A DNA stretch of 15,057 nt from Oscillospiraceae bacterium (GTDB lineage Bacteria > Bacillota > Clostridia > Oscillospirales > Oscillospiraceae): the NCBI GenBank assembly GCA_009786775.1, contig WQRL01000006.1, positions 1-15,057 on the forward strand. The letters are read 5' to 3'. Under the pieces are notes generated by a model. That model was not told the DNA's origin. It saw only the letters and a program-made list of their open reading frames with translations, and made no database searches. How positions within the stretch are numbered: position 1 is the stretch's first letter; each line of letters begins with the position of its first letter. Positions 6,460 through 14,294 of the stretch are shown in pieces. The position numbers were made by a program, and so were the translations under genes.

Positions 6460-6852
6460 ATGAGCGAAACAAAAACAATTTACATTGCCGACGATGAGGG
6501 CAGCATCAGGACTGCAATTAAGGCATTTTTGGAAAAAGCCGGCTTTGAGGTTTCAGACTTTGAAAATGGGGATTTACTCTTGGAGGCATTTGCGGATAAG
6601 CCGTCAGACCTGGTGGTTTTGGATGTTATGATGCCGGGTTCAAACGGCTTTGTGGTGTGTAAGGAACTGCGCAAAATCAGCACTGTGCCGATTATAATTT
6701 TATCAGCGCGTGACAGTGACTTAGACTATGCCACGGGGCTGGACTTGGGCAGCGATGATTATTTGTCTAAGCCTTTTAGCCCGATGGCGCTTGTCAAGCG
6801 CGTTGAAGCCATTTTCAGGCGCATTGAGTTTGAGAAGGAGAGAAACTCATGA
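6460..6852 (+). CDS. Receiver-only response regulator (130 aa)
   Basis: This is a CheY-like phosphoacceptor of the OmpR lineage and partner of the kinase that follows. The acidic pair is D11-D12, the phosphorylation site D55 (VVLDVMMPG), the switch Ser S82 (ILSAR) and the conserved lysine K104 (YLSKPF). The sequence goes on through the usual OmpR-family linker (SPMALVKRVEAIFRR) and then stops. The winged-helix DNA-binding domain of about 100 residues that normally follows is absent. There is no sign of sequencing damage: the stop overlaps the kinase start by four bases (ATGA), the normal arrangement of coupled two-component genes, and the kinase has its own AAGGAG site inside this gene. The protein must therefore act by protein contact, serve as a phosphate sink, or be a deletion derivative. 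AAAAGGAC precedes the ATG by 9 bases. Confidence 0.9.
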   Translation: MSETKTIYIADDEGSIRTAIKAFLEKAGFEVSDFENGDLLLEAFADKPSDLVVLDVMMPGSNGFVVCKELRKISTVPIIILSARDSDLDYATGLDLGSDDYLSKPFSPMALVKRVEAIFRRIEFEKERNS

Positions 6853-7901
6853 GAGCGGGCGGGATAAGAAGTGAAAAGAAAATTAAGATACACAGGAGGA
6901 TACTAGGCACGTTCACAGCCCTGCTGTTTGTGTCATTTTTAATCACGGGGGTGTTTGCCAATATGGCACTGGAGCTCGTTGAGGCTGTGGAAACCTATGA
7001 TATGGCTCTCGCGCAGCATATTTACGGCAGGGCAAACTTAGTGCTGTTTGCGCTTATCGGCGTGATTTTTTTCATCGCCGTAATCGCCACATATTTTCTG
7101 TCAAACTCCATCACCCGGCCAATAGAGAAACTCGACAAGTTTGCCCTAAATATAGGCAGAGGGGATTTTACGCCGAATAATTTTGTTTTTAGGGAGCAGG
7201 AGCTTGAGGACTTAAACAGTGCCCTCAATGAATCGGTGAGGCGGCTGGGAATTTATGACAATGAGCAAAAGACATTTTTTCAAAATGCTTCCCATGAGCT
7301 GCGCACTCCTCTGATGTCCATAAAGTGCCATGCAGAGGGGATTGTGTTCGATGTGATGGATCCCAAGCAGGCAGGGGAAACAATTCTGCAAGAAACAGAT
7401 AAGCTCTCTGACCTTGTGACAGATCTGCTGTATATAGCCAAGATTGACAACATAACAACTGCATACACCAGAGAGCCTGTGAACTTAACAGAGCTTATAA
7501 GAGGCTGTGCAAGCAGGCAGCAGGCGCTGGCGGAGAAGAATAATCTGCGGATAGCATTTGACTTTGGTGAAGAGGAAATAAATCTAACATGTGTGCAGGA
7601 TTTGATTTCAAGAGCCATTGACAATATGCTCTCAAATGCAATCCGGTACGCAAAAGCAGAGATTGTCCTGTCCTGTCACAAATATGCAGGCTTAATTGAG
7701 CTGAGTGTCAAAGACGATGGCGAGGGGATTGATGCGGGAACTCTCCCGCATGTATTTGAGCGTTTTTACAAAGGTAAGGGCGGCCACACGGGAATAGGCC
7801 TGTCCATAGTGAAATCAATCGCCGAGCAGCACAGCGGCAAAGTCAGGGCAGAAAATGCGCAGTCGGGCGGAGCCAGATTTGTAATGACCTTGCCGTGCTA
7901 A
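6849..7901 (+). CDS. Membrane sensor histidine kinase with HAMP domain (350 aa)
   Basis: This is the sensor partner of the receiver encoded just upstream. Two membrane segments (about residues 20-39 and 62-84) enclose only about 22 outside residues, so there is no folded extracytoplasmic sensor. A HAMP linker follows at about 82-133 (TRPIEKLDKFA). The HisKA dimerisation domain has the phosphorylated H149 in NASHELRTPL. The HATPase_c domain has an N-box with N259 and N263 (DNMLSNAIRYA), G1 DDGEGI (289-294), an F-box FERFYKG and G2 TGIGLSI (314-320). All catalytic motifs are intact. Translation is coupled to the receiver gene by a four-base overlap. The short loop resembles intramembrane-sensing kinases that watch ABC transporters or the membrane itself. 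The neighbouring divergent MprF-like gene is a plausible target or partner, which is inference. No convincing terminator was seen after it. Confidence 0.92.
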   Translation: MRAGGIRSEKKIKIHRRILGTFTALLFVSFLITGVFANMALELVEAVETYDMALAQHIYGRANLVLFALIGVIFFIAVIATYFLSNSITRPIEKLDKFALNIGRGDFTPNNFVFREQELEDLNSALNESVRRLGIYDNEQKTFFQNASHELRTPLMSIKCHAEGIVFDVMDPKQAGETILQETDKLSDLVTDLLYIAKIDNITTAYTREPVNLTELIRGCASRQQALAEKNNLRIAFDFGEEEINLTCVQDLISRAIDNMLSNAIRYAKAEIVLSCHKYAGLIELSVKDDGEGIDAGTLPHVFERFYKGKGGHTGIGLSIVKSIAEQHSGKVRAENAQSGGARFVMTLPC

Positions 7902-8000
7902 ACTTGCAGGAACTCACTCACGCTTGTAAGCAAGTTGGTGATTAAAAATGTAAATCCGGACACTTTTAAGTGCCTAAAAATGTATTTTTTGACATTTTAA

Positions 8001-8029
8001 TTGACTTATTTCGAAAGTAGCCCTATACT
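8001..8029 (+). promoter_or_regulatory. Promoter of the AAA/DUF4143 gene
   Basis: TTGACT (8001-8006) and TATACT (8024-8029) are 17 bases apart, each five of six matches to sigma-A consensus. The predicted start near 8036 leaves a leader of about 20 bases before the ATG at 8058. The TTG of this -35 box is also the first in-frame start-like codon of the open frame, so it should not be taken as the translation start. Confidence 0.7.
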
Positions 8030-8057
8030 AAGGGCATTAAATGCTCGGAGGATACTG

Positions 8058-9347
8058 ATGAAACGGAAAGTTGAAGCATATTTTAAGTGGTGGAGGGAAC
8101 TAGGGTGTGAAAGAATGCCGTTGCTCCTTTACGGCGCGCGGCAAATCGGCAAAACATATGCACTTCAAGAATTTGGTGCGACCCATTACAGGAACACCAT
8201 ATATCTAAATTTTGAGTCAGACCCAACATTATCACAATTATTTGCCGAGAGCATAAGTCCGCTCAAACTCATCCCCAAAATTGAGAAGTATTTCAATTTG
8301 TCAGTAAAGCCTGATGATACGTTGATTATTTTCGATGAAATACAAAGTTGCAACCGGGCGCTTACCTCGCTGAAATATTTTTGTGAGGAAGCGCCTGAAT
8401 ACCATGTCATTGGCGCGGGCTCGCTCCTGGGTGTGCATATTACTTCAAAGGATTATTCTTTCCCTGTGGGAAAGGTGATAACTAAGATGATGCACCCATT
8501 AAACTTTGAAGAATTTTTGTGGGTATCAGACCGGGCGGCGTTTGCAGATTTGATTGAAGAATGCTTTCTAACAGATAGGCCGGTTGAGAAAACTCTGCAT
8601 GAGAGCTTGCTCGCATTATACCGTGAATACATCTTGGTAGGAGGTATGCCGCTGGCTGTGCTAAATTATGCAAGTCATGATAAACTGCTCAGCTACAGTG
8701 AAATTCAAAGAATCATTCTGGACACGAATACATCCGACATGACAAAATATTCTGAGAAATCACAGAGCATTAAGACGATAATGACATATGAATCAATAGT
8801 GCCGCAGCTTGCCAAAGAAAATAAGAAGTTCCAGTACAAGCTAATTAAAAAGGGAGCCAGGGCAAGCCTTTTTGGTGACTCAATTGACTGGTTGATCCGG
8901 GCGGGAGTTGTGCTTAAATGTGAAAAAATTACAGCAGGAAACATGCCGCCTAATATTTCAAAAGATGTGTCGTCTTTCAAGCTCTACATGGGCGACATTG
9001 GCCTATGCAGCCATAGAGCGGGTCTTACCGCTTCAAGTATGGGGGCCTTTGATCAAACTTTCATGGGTGGCCTTACTGAAAATTATGTTGCAAATACGCT
9101 GGCAAGCAATGGCTATGAGCTGTTTTACTGGGAGTCGGATTCCATAGCGGAAGTTGATTTCGTCATAGTGAAAGACGGTAAGAATATTCCAATCGAGGTA
9201 AAAGCAAAGGAAAACACGCGCTCCAGAAGCCTAAACTCTTTTATCTTAAAATACAATCCGGAATATGCCATAAGAATATCAGGAAAGAACTTCGGCTTTG
9301 AAAACGGAATAAAATCAGTGCCACTCTATGCGGCTTATTTAATCTAA
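8058..9347 (+). CDS. AAA ATPase with DUF4143 domain (429 aa)
   Basis: This belongs to a widespread family of stand-alone ATPases of unclear role (AAA_14 plus DUF4143), found scattered in bacterial and archaeal genomes. The N-terminal ATPase has Walker A GARQIGKT (26-33), Walker B LIIFDE (89-94) and the family's GAGSLLG (119-125) and PLNFEEF (147-153). The C-terminal DUF4143 region has GGLTENYVANTL (337-348) and ends in a PD-(D/E)xK-like core: AEVDFVI (364-370, D367) and PIEVKAK (378-384, E380 and K382). That core suggests a nuclease fold or relic of one. The open frame extends upstream to TTG 8001, but ATG 8058 has GGAGG at 7 bases and lies downstream of the promoter, so it is preferred. It is a monocistronic unit, convergent with the ABC genes that follow. 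Its target, and whether the nuclease-like core is active, are unknown. Confidence 0.9.
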   Translation: MKRKVEAYFKWWRELGCERMPLLLYGARQIGKTYALQEFGATHYRNTIYLNFESDPTLSQLFAESISPLKLIPKIEKYFNLSVKPDDTLIIFDEIQSCNRALTSLKYFCEEAPEYHVIGAGSLLGVHITSKDYSFPVGKVITKMMHPLNFEEFLWVSDRAAFADLIEECFLTDRPVEKTLHESLLALYREYILVGGMPLAVLNYASHDKLLSYSEIQRIILDTNTSDMTKYSEKSQSIKTIMTYESIVPQLAKENKKFQYKLIKKGARASLFGDSIDWLIRAGVVLKCEKITAGNMPPNISKDVSSFKLYMGDIGLCSHRAGLTASSMGAFDQTFMGGLTENYVANTLASNGYELFYWESDSIAEVDFVIVKDGKNIPIEVKAKENTRSRSLNSFILKYNPEYAIRISGKNFGFENGIKSVPLYAAYLI

Positions 9348-9403
9348 CGGGAAAGGTTGCGTGCTCTATCTCTTCATAAACAGAGGGTTGCATAATATCC
9401 CTC

Positions 9404-11014
9404 CTACCCACTCCTTAAATCCCGACGCCGGTAGCTTATGAAGCCAAGCGCCATCAGTAGGGCTGAAAGCCCTGTAAGCACTGCTAGCGGGGCCCAGGCC
9501 TGTTCTTCTTCAGGCAGGCGGGGGATGTGGTAAAAGGGCGATAGTCCCAGCACCCAGTCCGGTAAATCGGCCAAAGTACCCACATAGACTGCAAAGAAGC
9601 TAAAACCCAAGTATCCATAACTGATTGCTGTTTTGGATGGAGCGATGCCTACCAAAGCTGCCGTGAGCCCTAGGAGTGCCCACATAGCGGGGAGGTAGTT
9701 CATAGCGGCTTGAAGATAGACCCCAAATGAAGGGGTGGTATCTGATGTTATAGACGCTGTAGCCCAAAAGGACAGGATGGATAGAAACTGAAGCACTACG
9801 CTTGCAGCAAACGCTGTGCCCAAATACACACCGAACAATCTAATGCGGGATATGCCGGTAGAGTAAATCTGCTCTGTGTATCCCTGTTTTTCTTCGCCCC
9901 ATATGCGGAGCATCAGGCTCACCACGGGAATCGCCGCGACCACAGCCATTATCATCATAAGAAGGCTCACAAACTGGTCTGTGAAAGACTGGCTATCCCC
10001 GCCGCCTGCTGTAAACATGGCCTGAAGCATTTCGCTTCCCTCAATAAAAGTATCCACCTCGTTAATCACAGAACCGTACATAACGCCGAATATAACCACA
10101 ACTGCAACCCAAGCAAGCAGCGTGCTGCGGCAGAGGCGCAGCGCAAGGCCTAAGGGGCTTGAGAGCGTACGGCCACCGTGGTGTGCTCCGGGGCGGGCTG
10201 GGATAACCCCTTGACCTAAGTCACGCGCCCGGGCGAGTATAAATGCAAGTACAGCAAACACTGCAAATGCCCCTAGCAAAATCCAAACCGGCCATAGATA
10301 ATTCTCTACATATACCTGCGCCCGCGACACAAGGCCCAGAGGTGATATTAGTGACAGGGTCTCCGCCCTCACATCCCCTACTGCACGGAGCACATAAGCT
10401 CCTAACAAAAACGCAAGGGACAGGCCTGAAGCCGTGCGGTTGTTGCTGCAAAGCTGGCAGAACACGGCAGTAGCAGCGGCAAACACCAGGCCGGCAGCAC
10501 CCATAGCAGTGCCGAAAAGCAAAGAGCCTGAAAGCCCCATGCTCTCCACGCCGAACGCTGCAATTCCAAACCCTATAAGGAGCGCCAGAAGTATGTTGGA
10601 TTTCACTGCGACAAACATAGTTGCAGCCAAGTTGGACAAGCATCCTACGGGAAGGCTTTTTATCATTTCTAAGCGGCCTAACTCTTCGTCATGACGTGTG
10701 TGGCGGGTGACAAAAAAGATATTCATTACACCTGTCAGCATGGCCATCAGCACCAGCATGGAGTTTGTGTACATTGCGCCAACAGTGAAATTGTCCAAAC
10801 CGTAGACAGGCCCTACCATAGCGGTTAAAGCAGGGTTTTGCATTAAAACAGCCATGCCTTGCAGTTCTTCTTGTGTGCCGAACATATCTGCAAGCAGCGG
10901 CACGCATAGCACAGTAAACGATGCTATGCCCAAAACCCAGGCGGAGAGCCGCACTCTATCCCGCCGGAGTATAAACCGCACCAGAGATAGGGTGCCGGAA
11001 TATAAACCACGCAT
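9404..11014 (-). CDS. ABC exporter permease, TnrB3-like large form (536 aa)
   Basis: This is the membrane subunit of a drug-type ABC exporter, partner of the ATPase immediately upstream. It is about twice the size of an ordinary ABC-2 permease and looks like two fused six-helix halves, one at about residues 1-265 and the other from about 290 to the end. Hydrophobic segments are spread throughout. The opening LVRFILRRDRVRLSAWVLG, the motif QNPALTAMVGP and the loop RHTRHDEELGRLEMIKS are typical of the COG3559 group of putative polyketide or antibiotic exporters. The second half repeats the pattern with LRIWGEEKQGYTEQIYSTGISR. The frame opens at GTG 11020, but ATG 11014 is properly spaced from GGGGGC and is preferred. 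It starts 12 bases after the ATPase stop. The substrate cannot be inferred; self-protection or resistance is likely. No terminator was seen at the 3' end. Confidence 0.88.
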   Translation of the reverse strand: MRGLYSGTLSLVRFILRRDRVRLSAWVLGIASFTVLCVPLLADMFGTQEELQGMAVLMQNPALTAMVGPVYGLDNFTVGAMYTNSMLVLMAMLTGVMNIFFVTRHTRHDEELGRLEMIKSLPVGCLSNLAATMFVAVKSNILLALLIGFGIAAFGVESMGLSGSLLFGTAMGAAGLVFAAATAVFCQLCSNNRTASGLSLAFLLGAYVLRAVGDVRAETLSLISPLGLVSRAQVYVENYLWPVWILLGAFAVFAVLAFILARARDLGQGVIPARPGAHHGGRTLSSPLGLALRLCRSTLLAWVAVVVIFGVMYGSVINEVDTFIEGSEMLQAMFTAGGGDSQSFTDQFVSLLMMIMAVVAAIPVVSLMLRIWGEEKQGYTEQIYSTGISRIRLFGVYLGTAFAASVVLQFLSILSFWATASITSDTTPSFGVYLQAAMNYLPAMWALLGLTAALVGIAPSKTAISYGYLGFSFFAVYVGTLADLPDWVLGLSPFYHIPRLPEEEQAWAPLAVLTGLSALLMALGFISYRRRDLRSG

Positions 11015-11026
11015 AGTCACCGCCCC

Positions 11027-11902
11027 CTATTCGTAGTGCCGCATAAAGAGCTGCTCCAGAGTCGGCGGCGTACATTCCAGCGCAACGATGCCATGCTGTC
11101 CGAGATATTCAATTGTTTGCCCCAGCAGCTTCGTATCTACCGAAAACATTGTCCCCTCGGCCTCGGTTAAAATATCATGCACCCCTGCTTGGGTGCCTAG
11201 TTCTTCTAAGGGGCGCTCCGTTTGCACTGTAATACTGGTGCGGGTCAGGTGCCTGAGTTCTTGCAGCGTGCCTGTTTCAATTATTTCGCCCTGGCGGATG
11301 ATGCTCACCCGGTCACAAAGCTGCTCCACCTCTTGCAAAATATGGCTGGACAGCAGAACGGTTTTGCCCTGAGCTTTTACTTCTTGGACGCACTGCCGGA
11401 ACACCTGCTCCATCAGAGGGTCGAGGCCGGAGGTCGGCTCGTCTAATATGTACAAATCCGCCTCACTTGCAAACGCTGACACCAGAGCCACCTTTTGACG
11501 GTTGCCCTTGGAGTAAGTACGGCACTTTTTAGATGTGTCTAAGTCAAACTGTTTAATAAGCTGTGCCCGCCGAGTCTGACCGCTTTTTTTCCGCAAACGG
11601 GTGAACAGGTCGATGATCTCGCCGCCGGTTAGGTTCGGCCACAGGCTTACATCCCCCGGCACGTAAGCAACGCGCTTGTGAATCTCCACCGCATCTTTCC
11701 AAGCATCTTTGCCAAATATCTGCGCTGTGCCTTCTGAGGCTTGCAGAATCCCTAAAAGCACTCTGATAGCTGTACTCTTTCCCGCGCCGTTTGGGCCAAT
11801 GAACCCGAACACTTCGCCCTCGTGGAGAGCAAGGTTTATACCTTTGAGTGCTTCAAATTTTCCGAAGCGTTTGATGAGGTTGTCTGTTGACGCAATAATC
11901 AT
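11027..11902 (-). CDS. ABC exporter ATP-binding protein, DrrA-like (291 aa)
   Basis: This is the ATPase of the two-gene exporter. Motifs in order: Walker A GPNGAGKST (36-44), YVPGDVSLWPNLTGGE (80-95) in place of a glutamine Q-loop, signature YSKGNRQKVAL (130-140), Walker B LYILDEPTSGLD (150-161) and switch H187 in SSHIL. The VPGD variant is shared with other ATPases of this exporter type and does not mean the protein is dead. A C-terminal extension (about 215-291) ending in PTLEQLFMRHYE is the regulatory region usual for DrrA-type proteins. The ATG has GAGGAG about 9 bases upstream, and the promoter lies at 11973-12001. It is divergent from the alarmone synthetase gene. No dedicated regulator gene is adjacent. 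Confidence 0.92.
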   Translation of the reverse strand: MIIASTDNLIKRFGKFEALKGINLALHEGEVFGFIGPNGAGKSTAIRVLLGILQASEGTAQIFGKDAWKDAVEIHKRVAYVPGDVSLWPNLTGGEIIDLFTRLRKKSGQTRRAQLIKQFDLDTSKKCRTYSKGNRQKVALVSAFASEADLYILDEPTSGLDPLMEQVFRQCVQEVKAQGKTVLLSSHILQEVEQLCDRVSIIRQGEIIETGTLQELRHLTRTSITVQTERPLEELGTQAGVHDILTEAEGTMFSVDTKLLGQTIEYLGQHGIVALECTPPTLEQLFMRHYE

Positions 11903-11972
11903 AATGAAATCTCCTCAAAAAAACATAGGATTTCCGCAGCGCCTGCCTAAGCATTTGGTGAATTGTGAATAA

Positions 11973-12001
11973 ATTGTAACACACCCGGAGACAAAAGTCC
12001 A
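11973..12001 (-). promoter_or_regulatory. Promoter of the DrrA/TnrB-like exporter operon
   Basis: On the minus strand TGGACT (11996-12001) and TACAAT (11973-11978) are 17 bases apart. The leader is about 65 bases. It lies back to back with the plus-strand promoter at 12031-12059; the two -35 boxes are about 30 bases apart. Confidence 0.5.
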
Positions 12002-12030
12002 CCTGAGCATACATGTCCCCCACATAACCC

Positions 12031-12059
12031 TTGAAATGCCGGCGGTTTAGGAATATAAT
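12031..12059 (+). promoter_or_regulatory. Promoter of the alarmone synthetase gene
   Basis: TTGAAA (12031-12036), a 17-base spacer and a perfect TATAAT (12054-12059) make a strong sigma-A-type promoter. The predicted start near 12066 leaves about 26 leader bases containing the GGGAGG ribosome binding site. Confidence 0.7.
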
Positions 12060-12091
12060 AGCCTCAAATTCGAAGGGAGGCAGCAATTAGA

Positions 12092-12721
12092 ATGTCTGCA
12101 AGATTTAGCAGTGAAGAGTTTGAAAACTTAAAGAGGCTTCTGTCAGTCTATGAATGGGGTCTGGCCGCACTCATGACAAAGCTCAATATAATTAATGATG
12201 ATTTGAGGAGTTATCAAGAAAATAGCTCCATTGACCACATTGCAAGCCGCATAAAGGCACCCGAGAGCATTGCGCAGAAGCTGCATAGTGCGGGAGTAGA
12301 GGTGACGGCGGAGAATGCAAAAAAACACCTGCGGGATATTGCAGGTGTTAGAGTCATAACATCTTTTGCCAAGGATATAAGTTTTCTTGTAGAGCTTATC
12401 CGCACAATGCCTGATGTAAACATAATAGACGAAAAAGATTATATAAACACCCCCAAGCAAAGCGGTTACCGCAGCTATCACATGATAGTCGAAGTGCCCG
12501 TGTTCTTCTCCGGTGCAAGCGAAAATATCACAGTGGAAATTCAGCTGCGCACCAGCGCTATGAACTTCTGGGCGACACTTGAGCACAAGGCCAGGTACAA
12601 GTACAGGGAGCATATCCCAACGCATCTGAGCGATGAACTCGCTGTGATAGCTGACAAAATTGCAGATTTAGATCAGCGCATGTATCTCATACACGAGATT
12701 ATAAATCTGATTAACGAGTAG
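12092..12721 (+). CDS. relQ: Small alarmone synthetase, RelQ/YjbM type (209 aa)
   Basis: This enzyme makes (p)ppGpp or related alarmones by moving pyrophosphate from ATP to the 3'-OH of GDP or GTP. It has only the synthetase domain, with no HD hydrolase and no TGS/ACT regulatory region, and matches the ~210-residue length of RelQ. Motifs: the ATP-site segment HIASRIKAPESIAQKL (49-64), RDIAGVRVI (81-89), the GTP-binding KQSGYRSYH (122-130) with the stacking tyrosine, and VEIQLRT (148-154) followed by MNFWATLEHKARYKY (157-171). The C-terminal helical part (about 180-209) fits the RelQ tetramerisation helices, a little shorter than in Bacillus YjbM. GGGAGG precedes the ATG by about 9 bases. The last 11 bases overlap the convergent anti-sigma-like gene. 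Stress-induced transcription is usual for these enzymes; here only a strong sigma-A-like promoter is seen. Confidence 0.93.
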   Translation: MSARFSSEEFENLKRLLSVYEWGLAALMTKLNIINDDLRSYQENSSIDHIASRIKAPESIAQKLHSAGVEVTAENAKKHLRDIAGVRVITSFAKDISFLVELIRTMPDVNIIDEKDYINTPKQSGYRSYHMIVEVPVFFSGASENITVEIQLRTSAMNFWATLEHKARYKYREHIPTHLSDELAVIADKIADLDQRMYLIHEIINLINE

Positions 12722-14294
12722 GTGAGGGGGCGCGCACAACCTCAATGAAATACCTAGGGACATTTATATCGAGGTAGACATTAGTTATGCCCCGCTCTAA
12801 GTCAAAGCCGAAGTTTTGATTTTCTATTACGATGCTGTCATAGCCTTTAATATTGGCTATAGGGCTTGTAAATTCCAGATTTGAGCCTAGCGTCGTCATC
12901 ATGTCATAGCCGGTTAGACCTTGGTTTCTTGAGCCGGCACCGAAAAAGTCGAAGCTGCCCGCCTTGATCATATCTACAGTAACTTCCACACTTTGCCCTG
13001 CGGGTATGGTGAGCTCCGCTGTGAGGTAAAACACTCTGGTCATCATCAAAGCCTCTGAGAAAATTTCTTCCAGCCAGCCTGTCTGATAGCGGCGGGCCGT
13101 ATTATCGGCTAGCATACCAAAGTCAAGCAGAAGCTCCGCTGCTGCGCGGTGAAATAGCTGCGCAGAAAACCCCCATGTGTCATAGCCGAGGACATACGGG
13201 GCGCGAAAGCCCAGAAACTCATTTACAAGCTGCTCAAACACATCCCCCAAACGGGCTTCGGAGCGGGTCATCACAGCGGTTATATCGTCCCTTTCCTCAT
13301 CGGGGTTCCACCCGGCGTTTGCAAAGCCCAGCATATTTATATCTGTTATGTCGTCGCCCAATACTATGAGCTTAAAAGTGCGCTCATGTGTTAGAAGGTC
13401 TGCTCTCGGAATGGAGAAGCTCTGCCTCATAAACCCCGCATCAGGGTCAATTGAGGCTCCGTGGAATCCGTATGAGAGTACTGTTGTGCGGCTATAGTCG
13501 AGATTAAAGCCTACCGCAAGGGTCGGGTTTATAGAGGCTGCGTGATCTGCCGTAAGGTCTGTGAAGCTATAGACAATTACACTCTGGTCAAGCCTGGGGG
13601 CCTTAGTCATAGCGCGGCGGAGATAACTGCTATCAGAAAGAAGGGTTACATAGTCTTGCCACTGCGTTATAAGGCGTAGGTTGATATATTCATCCTCATG
13701 CCCCTCGATGCCTTGAAACCCTCCGCTAAACGCCCCGGCGAGAAGTGTTGTGTCTGCAACGGGCAAGCCTGCCTGCCCTACGCTTATTGTAGGAAGCAGC
13801 CTGTCAAGCTCAGCAAAACTTCCGGCAAAAGGATAAGCGAACTGTACTGTCATATCATTAGAGGTTGTGTTTGTAAGAATATAGGAATCGCGCACGCGGA
13901 TGTCATTTGCATGTAGCCCAATACCCGAATCAAGGGCCCCCGGCTGCCCAAACTCCGTAAAGTCAAAAGTAATACTGCGCTTCGCCTGTATACCTTCGGC
14001 ACTGTCAGTTAAGGTGAGTGGAAATACTGGTCCCGCATATGACATGAAAACAGTGCTGTTATCGGGGCCTGTAACGGCCGCAGAGCCTCCGCCGGCAGTG
14101 CCGCCAGGAGGCAGGGGCAGCCCGTGGTCAATAAAGAACATAGTGCTAAGCCCCACGGCCAAAGCTAGTACAGCAGCAACCGCAACCCAGCGTATGACAT
14201 GTGCGGAGGGCTTGCGCGGCTTGTAAGTGAGGGCTTCGGTTATAAACCCGTCGCGCACATCCGATAAGGCATCAAATAATTTTTCGCTACTCAT
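12711..14294 (-). CDS. Single-pass membrane anti-sigma-like protein, DUF4179-type N-terminus (527 aa)
   Basis: This is probably the regulator of the sigma factor encoded just upstream. Residues 1-32 are cytoplasmic and include LFDALSDVRDGFITEAL, the short sigma-contacting type of segment found in DUF4179-like proteins. One membrane helix covers about 34-55 (VIRWVAVAAVLALAVGLSTMFF). A Gly/Pro-rich linker follows (58-78), then about 450 residues outside the cell. The stretch RVRDSYILTNTTSNDMTVQFAYPF (133-156) is a recognisable core of this outer domain, and the rest I cannot assign. The predicted topology puts the large domain where it could sense envelope damage or a ligand. The start overlaps the sigma factor stop by four bases (ATGA) with GGAGGG 9 bases upstream, so the two are translationally coupled. 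It is clearly longer than minimal anti-sigma factors. No convincing terminator follows, and its 3' end overlaps relQ by 11 bases. Confidence 0.75.
   Translation of the reverse strand: MSSEKLFDALSDVRDGFITEALTYKPRKPSAHVIRWVAVAAVLALAVGLSTMFFIDHGLPLPPGGTAGGGSAAVTGPDNSTVFMSYAGPVFPLTLTDSAEGIQAKRSITFDFTEFGQPGALDSGIGLHANDIRVRDSYILTNTTSNDMTVQFAYPFAGSFAELDRLLPTISVGQAGLPVADTTLLAGAFSGGFQGIEGHEDEYINLRLITQWQDYVTLLSDSSYLRRAMTKAPRLDQSVIVYSFTDLTADHAASINPTLAVGFNLDYSRTTVLSYGFHGASIDPDAGFMRQSFSIPRADLLTHERTFKLIVLGDDITDINMLGFANAGWNPDEERDDITAVMTRSEARLGDVFEQLVNEFLGFRAPYVLGYDTWGFSAQLFHRAAAELLLDFGMLADNTARRYQTGWLEEIFSEALMMTRVFYLTAELTIPAGQSVEVTVDMIKAGSFDFFGAGSRNQGLTGYDMMTTLGSNLEFTSPIANIKGYDSIVIENQNFGFDLERGITNVYLDINVPRYFIEVVRAPSPTR

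Noticed and set aside
7901..7940. Possible terminator after the histidine kinase (AACTTGC ... GCAAGTT)
   Set aside because: The stem is short with a long loop and no T tract follows, so it is not a convincing terminator.
10221..10643. 140-codon minus-strand frame rich in Cys and Arg
   Set aside because: Lies wholly inside the permease gene in another frame of the same strand; the permease has clear family motifs and this frame has none.
11027..11902. Missing Q-loop glutamine in the exporter ATPase as a sign of inactivity
   Set aside because: VPGD at this position is usual for DrrA/TnrB-type exporter ATPases, and Walker A, Walker B, signature and H-loop are all intact.
12143..12625. 160-codon minus-strand frame opposite relQ
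   Set aside because: Antisense shadow of a well-supported RelQ gene; no ribosome site and no recognisable domain.
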